Part shown: piece by piece, positions 29,001 to 41,000 of the stretch | How the letters are laid out: each line of letters begins with the position of its first letter | Position numbering within the stretch: the stretch's first letter is position 1 | Assembly: GCA_943736015.1 (NCBI GenBank) | Contig: OX031060.1 | Location: forward strand, 14,769,501-14,833,500 | DNA length: 64,000 bases | Reading direction: 5' to 3' | DNA from: Tridacna crocea | Lineage: Eukaryota > Mollusca > Bivalvia > Cardiida > Cardiidae | The notes under the pieces: generated by a model | The model's input: the letters and a program-made list of their open reading frames with translations, nothing else | Told to the model about the DNA's origin: nothing | Database searches by the model: none | Position numbers and translations under genes: made by a program

Positions 29001-32000
29001 GAGCCTCTCTCATCAAAGGTTCCTTACTAGAATCTTGTGATGAATTTATTTGGTCAACATTTAGAACCACAACAAAATTCTTGTTCAAGAATCCGAGTAG
29101 CAATTGTTCAGACTGATTATTATACTGTATTATCTTGCTTTACAGTTGATGTAAAAAAAGTACTAATCAGATTTTTTTTTTAATTCTTTACCAAACGAAA
29201 AATTTAGACTAGCTAAATTGAAAGCATTTGCAGGTGACAGCATGAAAATTACTGATAATTTGAAATTTGTTTTGTGAAGGGTAGATAAACATTGTGGGAA
29301 AAGGAGAAAATGCTGGTAACCAGCATTTTCTCCTTTTCCCACAATGTTTTCAAAAGGCTGCTTCCTCAGGGTCGTCAAAAGTCGTCATTGTGTGTTAAAG
29401 GTAAATCTCATCATTCGAGCCACTATTGATACGTAGCCTGCATATGCTTCCAATATGGAGAATTCAGGAATTTTGTCCTTTGGTAGGGAGTCAACTCTTT
29501 TCCTAACAACAAAATCTTAGACTGGTCCAAATTGAAAGCACTTGCAGACTACAAAATAAATGTAACACAACATTTTTTTTTTTCAGTTAGCGGAAAAAAA
29601 CATTTTAGGAAAAGGAGAAAATGCTGGTTCCTAAAATGTTTTCAAAAGGCTTCTATCACGGGGTTGTAAAAACCAGGGATTGTTTAACCCTTTCTCAAAC
29701 AATCCCTGGTTTTAATGACCCTGCGGAAGAAGCATTGTGTGAAAGGAGAAAATGCTGGTAACCAACGTTTTCTACTTTTCCAAAGTCAAGAATCAGTTTT
29801 TGAGTAACGTTTACATGTATGTTGTTGTCTGCAAATGCTTTCAATTTGAAGAAGTCTAAAACTTTGACATTTGGCAAAGAGTTAATAAAGGTTTAAGTGC
29901 TCAATACAGTGCTAAGAATATCTATTTATAGTAACAATGGCTAATGGATGTCCCAAAGGTGTTGGAGCCTGTAAGATAACACATGGTGTAGCTACTCCGC
30001 TGGGTAGTCCGACAGGAAGATTACAGAGAGATAGTGACGGAAACCTGATCCTCAAATACACATCGTCTCCAGATTCCAAACCCGCTGGCTGCACATCCCC
30101 ACCTTCCACCACCATTAAGTTTATTTGCCCAAAAAGAGGCGGGGTTAGCTTATTTTATTTATCTTTCAGTAAACAGTCCTGTCTTTTAATGAGTTAACCC
30201 TTTACCACATGATGACGACTTTTGATGACACTTAGTAAGAAGCCTTTTGAAAACATTGTGGGAAAAGGAGAAAATGCTGGTAACCAGCATTTTCTCTTTT
30301 TCCCACAATGTTTTCTATCTTATCAAAGAAAAATCATTCCATATGAGCCACTTTGAAACTGACATCAGCAAGTGCTTTAACTTCAGACAGGTCTAAATTC
30401 ATTTCGTGTGGTAAAGGGTTAAGGAAAATATTTTCATGGGAAAAGGAGAAAAATGATGGTAACCGGCAATTTTTTCAAAGCTTTCAATGCCATTTTGAAC
30501 AGATTTTTAGTTATATTGTGATTGCAAGTGCTCCTATTCATGCTTCCCTAGAGTCTCTCTTACCAGTAATCAGCACACTTTTCTTTGCATGCGGCTGGCT
30601 GCTTTCCCACATACCTGTCGTCAAGACAATGATTAGCACGGAGAGAGAAATGAATCATGTCAAAATGACTAGATATCATTAGTCCTCGGAAAAATAATGG
30701 CCGAGCTAAAGATAAAACCCATATCTCTCTGAACTCAAGTCCTGAATGCAACTGACTGAGCTACAGTGGCCAGACAGTAACTGTTGTGTTTTAGATGATG
30801 TGGTTTTTCATTGAAATGGTGCAAAAACATTGCAGGAAGAGAAGAAATTGGTGTAACTGTGCATTTTTCCTTTTCCAACAACTTTTCAGAAGCTTTCTTT
30901 TACAGAGTTTTTGTGTAAGGTTAACCCTTTACCAAACAATTCCTGGTTTTTAGGACCCTGAGATAAAAGCCTTTTGAAAACATTGTGAGAAACATTGCTG
31001 GTAACCAGCATTTTCTCTTTTTTCCCACACTGTTTCCTACCGTGCTGCAAAAAGAATCAATTTTTGAGTTACTTTTATTGTGTCATCTACAAGTGTTTCA
31101 ATTTGGACCAGTCTCAGATTTTTTTGTTTGGTAAAGGGTTAAACAAGATTGTTATTGTTATGCTTTTTTAAACCAGAGGGTTTGTATTCACCAAGCATTT
31201 TTAGGAATGTTTTACCAAATTTTCTAAACTTATAAGTAACACAATTTCTGATTGGCTAAACCATTTGGTTTAGCCAATCAGAAGTAGCATTACTTTCACA
31301 CTTTGAAATTTCTGGAGGATAAGATAGAACATTTTAAAGAATGGTAGGTGCATATGGAGGTATTTTAAGAAAGTAACTTGTATGGTACAAAACATTGAGG
31401 AACAGGAGAAAATGTTGATCAGCATTTTCTCCTTTTTCCAAAATGTTTTCAAAAGACTTCTTTCACAGAATCGTGAAAACCAGGTGGTAAAGAGTAAAAC
31501 ATGCTTGATGTACAGCATTGTCAGATTCTCTCTTACTCCTTTACCATATGACAAAATTTGAGAATGGTCCAAATTGGAAGCATTTGCAGACAACAAAAGT
31601 AATGTGACTCAAAAATTGAAATTTGTTTTAGGATAGGTAGAAAACGCTGTGGGAAAAGGAGAAAATGCTGGAAACCAGCATTTTCTCCTTTTCCCACAAT
31701 GTTTTCAAAGGCTTTCACCTTCAGGGTTGTTAAAAGTCGGGATTGTGTGGTAAAGACCTAATAAAAGCCTTGTCTTAAAGACAGATAGTAATTTGGCAAG
31801 GTTTGGGAATCAAACCCTCTCCCTCCCTCAAGTATCCCAAGATAACAAGATCTGTGCTTTCTCCCCTTTTAGCAAATTCAGCTGACTCAGCATGTGAGGC
31901 TTTACATTATTAGTTGTATGGTCAGGTGGCAGGGGACTTGGAAACTTGTTCACGGCTGTGGTTAATCATGTCGCCCCGAGCCAAAGGCGAGGTGGCGACA

Positions 32001-35000
32001 TGATTCACCACAGCCGTGAACAAGTTTCCGAGTCCCCTGCCACCTGACCATACAACGAATTTATTATACTGCAAAGTTATACCCTTTCAAAGCGTATAAA
32101 GCTAAATTTTGCTGTTTTATAATCTCACGAATCGAGTATGCTGGCGAAATAGAAATTCCCTTCTGAGTGCCCCAATTCAATGAAAACTGACGTCACTGGG
32201 AACTGACGTCACAAAAACGTGCAGTTTGGTGCATAAATGTGCAGTCTGGTGATCGATCGACGCCACCATTTTGGATGTTGTGCTACACGTGTAGTGATGT
32301 TTACGGGGCACTCAAAAGGGAAACTGGCTTTTCGTGGTTTTTGCCAGGGAACATGATATATGTCCCCAGCATGTTAACCAATCAGATCACGAGAAATTTC
32401 TTTGCAGTATAATAATATTAGTTGTACAGTGAAGTGGCAGGGGACTTGGAAACTTGTTCACGGCTGTGGTGAATCATGTCGCACCGAGCCGAAGGCGAGG
32501 TGGCAACATGATTGACACAACCCTGAACAAGTTTCCAAGTCCCCTGCCACCTGACCGTACAATGAATTTGTTATACTGCAAAAGTTTTACCCTTTCAAAG
32601 CATGTTAAGCAAAAATTTCCTGTTATATAATCTCACGAATCAAGTATGCTGATGAAATCGAAATTCCCTTCTGAGTGCCCCATTTCAATGAAAACTGTCG
32701 TCACTGGAAACTTATGTCACTAAAATGTGCAGTTTGGTGCATAAATGTGCAGTCTGTTGATCAATCAATGCTGCCATTTTGGATGTTGTGTTACACGTGT
32801 AGTGATGTTTACAGGGCACTCAAAAGGAAAACTGGCTTTACGTGGTTTTTGCCAGGGAGCATGATATATGTGTTCCCGGCATGTTAACCAGTCAGATCAC
32901 AAGATATTTCTTTGCAATATAATAATATATGATCTTCTCCTTGTAGAGCAAAGACCCGAGAATAGAGATGGATTTCGACTGCCAGTATGTGATAGAGTGG
33001 GAAACTGAGTATGCATGTCCTGAATCAACTTTGTCCAACAGTTCATGTGTCCTTACAAAGGTTGATGCAGATATTGATATAGATCTTAGACCCCTAGCTA
33101 AACCTTTAGGTATGTTCACAGGGGTCCAGCTGAAGGGATTATTTTGGGATTTTAAGAGCAGTTTAACTCTTTACCAAACAACAAAATGTTGGACTAGTCC
33201 AAATTGAAAACATTTGCAAACGACAAAATAAATGTGTATCACAAATTGAATTTTGGTTTTTGAAGGATAGAAAACATTGTGGAAAAGGAGAAAATGCTGG
33301 TTATCAGCATTTTCTCTCTTTCCCACAGTGTTTTCAAAAGGTTTCTTTCCCAGGGTCATCAAAAGTTGGGATTGTATGTAAATGGGTTTAGAGTAGTTAT
33401 ACATTATTTCCACACTTAACCCTTTGGTGGTTCAAATAGTGTAATCTTGGTTTGATAGACTGGAAAAGATTGTGGAAAAATGAGAACATGCTGGTTACCA
33501 GCATTTTCTCCTTTTTCCACAATGTTTTTAAAAAGGCCTCTACTATAGTGTTGTGACAACAATGTTGAGGTGGTTCTAATGGCGCAATCTTCCATTGTTA
33601 GGCCAGAAAACATTGTGGAAAAAGGAGAAAATGCTGGTTTCCAGCATTTCCTCCTTTTTCCACAGTGTAAAAATAGGCCTCTTCTTCAGTTTTGTGACAA
33701 CAATGTTGAGGTGGTTCAAATGGTGCAATTTTGCTTTGTAATTAAGGCTAAAAAATATTGTGGAAAAAAGAGAAAATGCTAGTCACCAGCATTTTTCCTT
33801 TTCCCACAATGTTTTTAAAAGGCCTCTTCTACAGTATTGTGAAAACTCTTGAGTTGTTTGGTATAGGGTTAATCCTATTTGAATGAAACAGTTCTATGTT
33901 GGTGAAAGAATAATGATTTTATTATTCAGTTTCTGATGTTTGATCTTAAAAGTTAATGTCTGCTTCCTCCATGCAACATATTTTGACAAAAAATTGCAGT
34001 ATCTGCTTGGCCCTTTGTCAAACCATAAATTTTTACATGTTATAAGTTAAAACATCTGCAGATGTCAAATTGAATATTACACATTTGACAGAATATTTCT
34101 TTGAACAGATAGAAAACGTTTTTGGAAAAGGAGAAAATGCTGGTGACCAGCATTTTCTTCTTTTCCAACAATGTTTTCAAAAGCTGTCTTTCTCAGGGTT
34201 TTTACAACCTGGTATCGTCTGATAGAGGGTAAGCACTACACGGGGTGAACTCTTTACAAATCAACAAAAATTCAGACTTGCCCAAATTGAAAGCATTTCC
34301 AGACAAGTTAATTGTTATCCAGAACATGAAAGGATGCAAAGCATTGTAGGATAAAGAGAAAATGCTTGTTATCAGTACTTTCTCACTTTCCAACATTGTT
34401 TCAAAAGCCTTCTCCCCCAGGGTGGTTAAAAATCAGGACTGTTTAATTACAACTCATTGTAACTCGTCACCAAACAACAAAATAGTCCACCGGTTCAAAT
34501 TGAAAGCATGTGTTGATGACAAAATGAATGTGACTAAAATATTTAAATTTGTTTTAGAAAGATGGGAAACAGTTGTAAGAAAAGGAAAAAATGTTTTTTG
34601 CAAGCATTTTCTCCTTTTTCCCACAGTGTTTTTAAAAGCATTGTTTTTGGGATCAATAGGTAAATTGGTTTGGTGTAATCGATTTTGTAGGAAATTGTTA
34701 TCAAATGATGGAAATCCTAGAAGCGGAACCTTACAAAATGATTTTTGAATTAGGGATTGAAAATAGCCTTTATTGAGCAAACTCATTGTTTGCCACGATA
34801 TTCTTATGAACAAGATCTATAACAAAGAAATAAATGATCAAAGGTATGGCAAAAATACCTAACGACAAGATTTTAGACAGGTCCAAATTGAAAGCGTTTG
34901 CAGACTGTAAAATAAACATAACTCAAAAGTTCAAATTTGTTTCCAGCATTTTCTCCTTTTCCCACAATGTTTTCAAAAGGCTTCTTCCTCAGGATTACCA

Positions 35001-38000
35001 GCATTTTCTCCTTTTCCCACAATGTTTTCAAAAGGCTTCTTCAGCAGGGTTTTCATCAAAGTCATCATTCTGTGGTAAAAGATTAAGTTGCTCTAAAACT
35101 CTAAAACCGATGGGTTTGCAATTTCTATTATTACAGGGGAGAACTATTTGGTCAACTACACAGACAGTAGCGGAATACAGTATAGATTTTACATCAATAT
35201 TTGTGAAGAGCTGAATATTCCATGTCCAGACATAGACCATCAAAGCTTTGTTGGAGCATGCCAAACCAAAGTTTCAGACCCTGATTTTGGTCAGATCATG
35301 GGAAGGAGTGATAAGAAGCAGTTGAGGTAAGCATTACTCAATTACTTTGTACTTTGATAATTCTGGTTTCTTGTTTTACAGCTTATAACATTTTCTACTG
35401 TTTTATTACTCTTTCAGAGAAAAATATCATCAGTGATCCACAATTATTGTTTTTTGTCATCAAATGCTTTGGATGTTGTTGAGTCTTAAACTTCCTTGTT
35501 TTGTAGATAGCAATTTTGTAGAAAGCTACTTGCTTCGGTGTACAAATAGTATAATTACCATTATGTGTGAAAAACACATGTACACTTTTGATTCAATATA
35601 CATGACATGAATACATGGGCAGTAAGATGTGTGCTAACATTTGATATGGCGTACAACATGCGAAAAGGGACATTCGGACATCTGCATAAAGTGTCATCTC
35701 GGATCAGCCTGCGCAGTCCGCGCAGGCTAATCCAAGATGGCACTTTACGACAACAGTTGATTTTGTGATACAGTAGACATTCGCAAAACAGAAAATTGCA
35801 TGAAAACGGAAAGTGTCATCTTGGATTAGCCTGCGCGGACTGCGCAGGCTGATCCGAGACGACACTTTACGCAAATATCCGAATGTCCCTTTTCGCGTAT
35901 TGCAAGCCATATATACTAGTATGCCATTAAAGTTATTTTAATGTGGCTTTTTTTGTCTGATAGATGTTTTAATTCTTTACTAGACTAAAAAATTCTATAG
36001 ACCAAATCAAAAGCATCATTTACTACTCAGGGATGATAAAACTCAGAATTGCATGGTAAAGATTTAATGAGGTAACCTTTTCCTGAATTATAACCTCACC
36101 AAAAAAGACTGGTTGTGAAAACATTTTCTCGTCTTCCTGCAATGTTTTCAAAAGCTTTCTTTCTCAGGGTCATTGAAAGTTGGGGTTGTGTGGTAAAGAG
36201 AAAACATAATGACATTGACCTATGAAGGAGACAACAAATGTAACCATGGTGATTGTTGTTTTAAATAGATATGCTGATAACAGGCTGACCTTGACCTATA
36301 AAGGAGGCAATAAGTGTAACCATAACAACTTCAAGAGAATGACAGAGATAGAGTTTATTTGTCCACAAGATAGAGGTATTTTGTACCCTTTACCAAACAA
36401 TCGCTGGTTTTTATGTCTCTGAGATATAGATTTTTAAAACATCATGGGAAAATTTGATTTCCAATGAATACTCTGTGAGTTTGAAGAAAAACTTTATGAT
36501 TACTCTTGGCTCATATAAAATGTCAACCATCATCATGGACCGCTAATGCAATACATGATCTTATCAAAATGATGTCACAATTTATGTACTTAAATAGGAT
36601 GACATTGGAAGCTTAAGATGGTCACAAGATTAATGCATATCTATGCATTTTTAGCTCAACTGGCTGAAGGCCAGTGGGCTTATGTCATGGCCAGGCGTCC
36701 GTCAAGTGTGCGTCCATCTGTCCGTGCATGCGTTTTTTATTTCAAACATCTTCTTCTCTGACTCTCCCCACCCAATTTTGATGAAACTTCACAGAAATGA
36801 TCCTGCCATGTACCTCTCCAGAATTCCTTGAAAAAATTTGATTTTTTTAAAAACTCTGGTTTGCCATGGCAGTAAATCAGAAAAATATTGAAAATCTTCT
36901 TGTCTGAAACCATACGGCCTACTGCTACCAAATTTGGCTTGTAGCTTTTTCTAGTAGACCTCTATCAAGTTCCTTCAAGTAATAGCCCTGGGGTCAAAAT
37001 TGGTCCTGCCACGGGGGTCACAAGCATTATAGATCTCCTCCTTCTAGCAACATTTGATCTGTGTTCTCAATTTGAAGGAGTCCAAAATTTTGTTCTTTAA
37101 GTAAATAGTCTAAAGGTAAATTTCTTTACCTGTCCTTTGACAGATAAAAATACCGTTGGACAACCCGAGTTTAAACATGAAGATGATTGTCGATATTATT
37201 TCGAGTGGAAAACAAAGTATGCATGTTTGGATCATCCAGTGAATGAAGAGTGTCGGGTCAATGACGGTGGAAGGCGATATGACTTGTCATCATTAGTACG
37301 CACTCATGGTATGTAGCAAATTTATCTTTTAAATTTAACTCTTTACCAGACAGTCCCTGGTTTATATGACCAAAAGATAGAAGCCTTTTGAAAACATTGT
37401 GGGAAAAGGAGAAAATGCTGGTAACCAGCATTTTCTCCTTTTCCCACAATGTTTTGTACCTTGTTTGAAACAAATTTCAATATTTGAGTTACATTTATTT
37501 TGTTGTTTGCAAGTCTTTTCAATTTGCACCAGTCTAAAATGTGTTTTTTTTGGTAAAGGGTTGATAAGCAAAGCACATACTCTTTGTATGCCTATAGTGC
37601 TCAAGTCAAAGAGTCACAGAACAAACTATCACAGATTAACTCTTTATCAAGCAAGCCCTGGTTTTCACGACTCTTTGAAGAAAAGCTTTTGAAAACCTTG
37701 TGGGAATAGGAGAACATGGTAACCAGCATTTTCTCTTTTTTCCATAAGGTTTTCAAAAGGCTTCCATCTTAGGGTCATTAAAACAATGGATTGTTAAAGA
37801 GTTGATAAACTATCACAGGTTAACTCTTTACCAAACAAGCCCTGGTTTTCACGACTCTTGGAAGAAAAGGTTTTGAAAACCTCCTTGGAAAAGGAGAAAA
37901 TGCTGGTAACCTGCATTTTCTCCTTTTTCCAGAAGGTGTTCAAAAGGCTTCCATCTTAGGATCATTAAAACAAGGCACTGTTAAAGAGTTTATAAACTAT

Positions 38001-41000
38001 CACAGGTTAACTGTTTACCAAACAAGCCCTGGATTTCACGACTCTGGGAAGAAAAGGTTTTGAAAACTTTGTGGGAAAAGGAGAAAAGCTGGTAACTAGC
38101 ATTATCTCCTTTTCCCACAAGGCTTTCAAAAGGCCTCCATCTTAGGGTCATTAAAACAAGGGATTGTTTGGTAAAGGGTTAATGAATCTGAAATATAGTT
38201 TCAATGATAGGAAAGTATGGTTTTGTATTAAAATGGGAAACTGTTCTTGAATGGATGTAATGGTTTGTAACAAGCAATTGTTCCCATTCCATTAAGTTTT
38301 GAAGAAAAGGAAGTAGTCTTGGGCAGGGATTGGAAAAGTCTTACTATTAAAGTAATGGTTAAAATTTTCTCTTTGAAAAACACTATAAATAGCTGAAAAC
38401 TGCTTTCAACCCTATGTAACTCAACTGTTTTCTGCCTTGCAGATGGTAATTGGGTCGGTCTTCATGATGTCAACAATGAGTTCGGAAATGGAGAATACTA
38501 TATCAATATCTGCCACAACATATTACAAGAACAGGGCGCCAGCGGTTGTGATCCTGGAGCAGCCATTTGCTACAGAGGTATAGAAGTTTTGGAAAGTTAT
38601 AAGGGTTTTATCAAGTCATTTAATCTTTGCAAAATTTAGGATTTATCCAAACTGAAAGCATGTGCAGACGACAAGTTTGATGCAACTTAGGCAATAATAT
38701 TATTCTTTCAAATGGCAGAGAAAAATGATTTTAGGAGGAAAAACATTTTTCCCCTTTGCCTTGATCTTTTTAACTCTTTACCAAATAACAAAATTTAGAC
38801 TTGTCCTAATTGGAAGGATTTGCAGACAAAAAAATTATTGTGACTCAAAAATTGAAATTTGTCTTGTTAGGGTTGAAAATCATTGTGGGAAAAGGAGAAA
38901 ATGCTGCATTTTCTCCTTTACCCACAATGTTTTTAGAAGGTTTCTATCTCAGGATTGTAAAAACCCTGGGATAGTTTGGTAAAGGACTAAGGAGCTTCTG
39001 CCTCAGGGTTGTTGAATCACAGGATTTTTTTGTAAAGGACTAAATGGATGTTGTAAGTTGGACTGGGCCTAACTAACTTTGTAGTTACACCTGGGATCAG
39101 TAGTCCAGGGGTTGTAAAGATCAAACAGATAGCATAGCTAGTTGAATGCTTTCAAAGTATTGTTAAAAGTCAATGCATTAGGACTCATTTCTCAGGGCTT
39201 GGTTAATTTTTTACCAAACAAATTCCTGTTTTGATGACCCTGAAGAAGGAAGGCTGTTGAAAACATTGTCACAATGACTATCATCAATCTTTGGAAAGAA
39301 ATTGGCATCCTAGGGATCAAACCAGCTTTTTCCTCCTCTCAAGTCCTGTAAGCTATGGGCACACTTACCTGGGCTCGGCACACACAATCCAGAGTTTTCC
39401 TCTATGCTACAAATTAAGTCTAACTCATTAAAAACATCTGGTTCTTTAGAATTTCAGGACACATGTACGAGGGCTGTTTGGATATAATTTAGACAATGCT
39501 TATAATGTTGAAATAAGAAGACCTAGAAAGATTTTCGTCACAGATGACATAATGCTTTATAACTTAACTCTTTACCAAACAACATAATTTTTGACCAGTA
39601 CAAATTGGAAGTATTTGCAGATGATAAAATTAATGTGACTGAAAAATCCCTACTTTTGATGACTCCATGAAAAAAGCCTCTAGAAAACATTGTGGGAAAA
39701 GGAGAAAATGCTGGTAACTGTTTTTTACCCTTCACAAAACAAATTTCAAATTTTCAGTCATTTTTATTTTGTCGTCTACAAATGCTTTCAATTTAGACAG
39801 ACCTAAAAATTTGTTGTTTGGTAATGAGTTAAGTTTGCATACTGTGACACCCATTACAATTACCCCAATGGGACAGGTCTTGTCACAATTTCATTGAATA
39901 CCTACGTAATTATAGGCTTCAGCTAAAAAGTAGTATATGTAGTTTAACTCATTACCAAACGACATTATTTTAGGCTTGTCCAAATTGAAAGCATTTGCAG
40001 ACGACAAAATAAAATTGAATGAAAATTTGAAGTTTTAAGGCGGGTAGAAAACAGTGTGGGAAAAGGAGAAAATGCTGGTTACCAGCATTTTCTTCTATTC
40101 CCACAATATTTCTAAAAGGCTTCTATAACAGGGTCGTTAAAAAGTCGGGATTGTGTGGTAAAGGGTTAAGACCTTTACCATCAGTCTCAATTCTTCTATT
40201 CTTGCAGACGGCTATTCCACCAGAAATCTTGGGAGATATGAACAAAACCCAGTTTATGATAATGTGTCTAAAACCATACAGATACATTACACAAATGGAG
40301 ATACATGCGGGGATAACAAGAGAATTAGTTCCACAATATACTTTATGTGTAGACCAGGTTAGTGCTTTTGGGTTGTGAAATCTTTAGACCACATGATATA
40401 TGAGCCTTACTCTGTGAAAAAGGGACTTCATGCATCTGTGAAAAGTACCAAACCAGGTCACCCATGGCAGTCCATGCAAGCTGACCAAGGAAAAACTTTC
40501 TGCTATTAGTCAACTTATTGTATGTCCAGGGACCAATCTACCTCATTATTAAGTTATTTGTTAAAAATAAAAGTAGTTCTTATGGATCCATAAGTGTAAT
40601 TTTATATGATGGCTTGCTTGGAATGATGGATTATGGAGATATAACCCCTTTTTGACCTTGTTGCAACAAGTTTGAAAAGGTGTCATTGAAACTTCTAATA
40701 CATTATTTACTAGTATTAGATGGCACAATGTTCACTATTTACTTAACCCTTTACTCCATAGATACTCATTTCTACACATTGCTTGTAGGAGCCTTTGGAA
40801 AACATTGTGGCAAAAGGTGAAATTGATCGTGACGAGCAATTTCACCTTTTGCCACAATGTTTTCTATGCTATCAAAAGGTGTCATTTACACATAAGAAAT
40901 TACTTCATCCTTGCTGTCATTTAGGGTAAATTAGAGATACCATAGAAATGCCTTATGGGTTAAAGGGTTAAAAGTGAAAAAAAAGAGGACAATTTAACCC

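Noticed and set aside
37399-37692. Many short frames with peptides such as [32 protein letters not shown] or [16 protein letters not shown]
   Set aside because: They are six-frame translations of the family A palindrome and arms, appear in both strands at almost every copy, and have no start context or conservation beyond the repeat.
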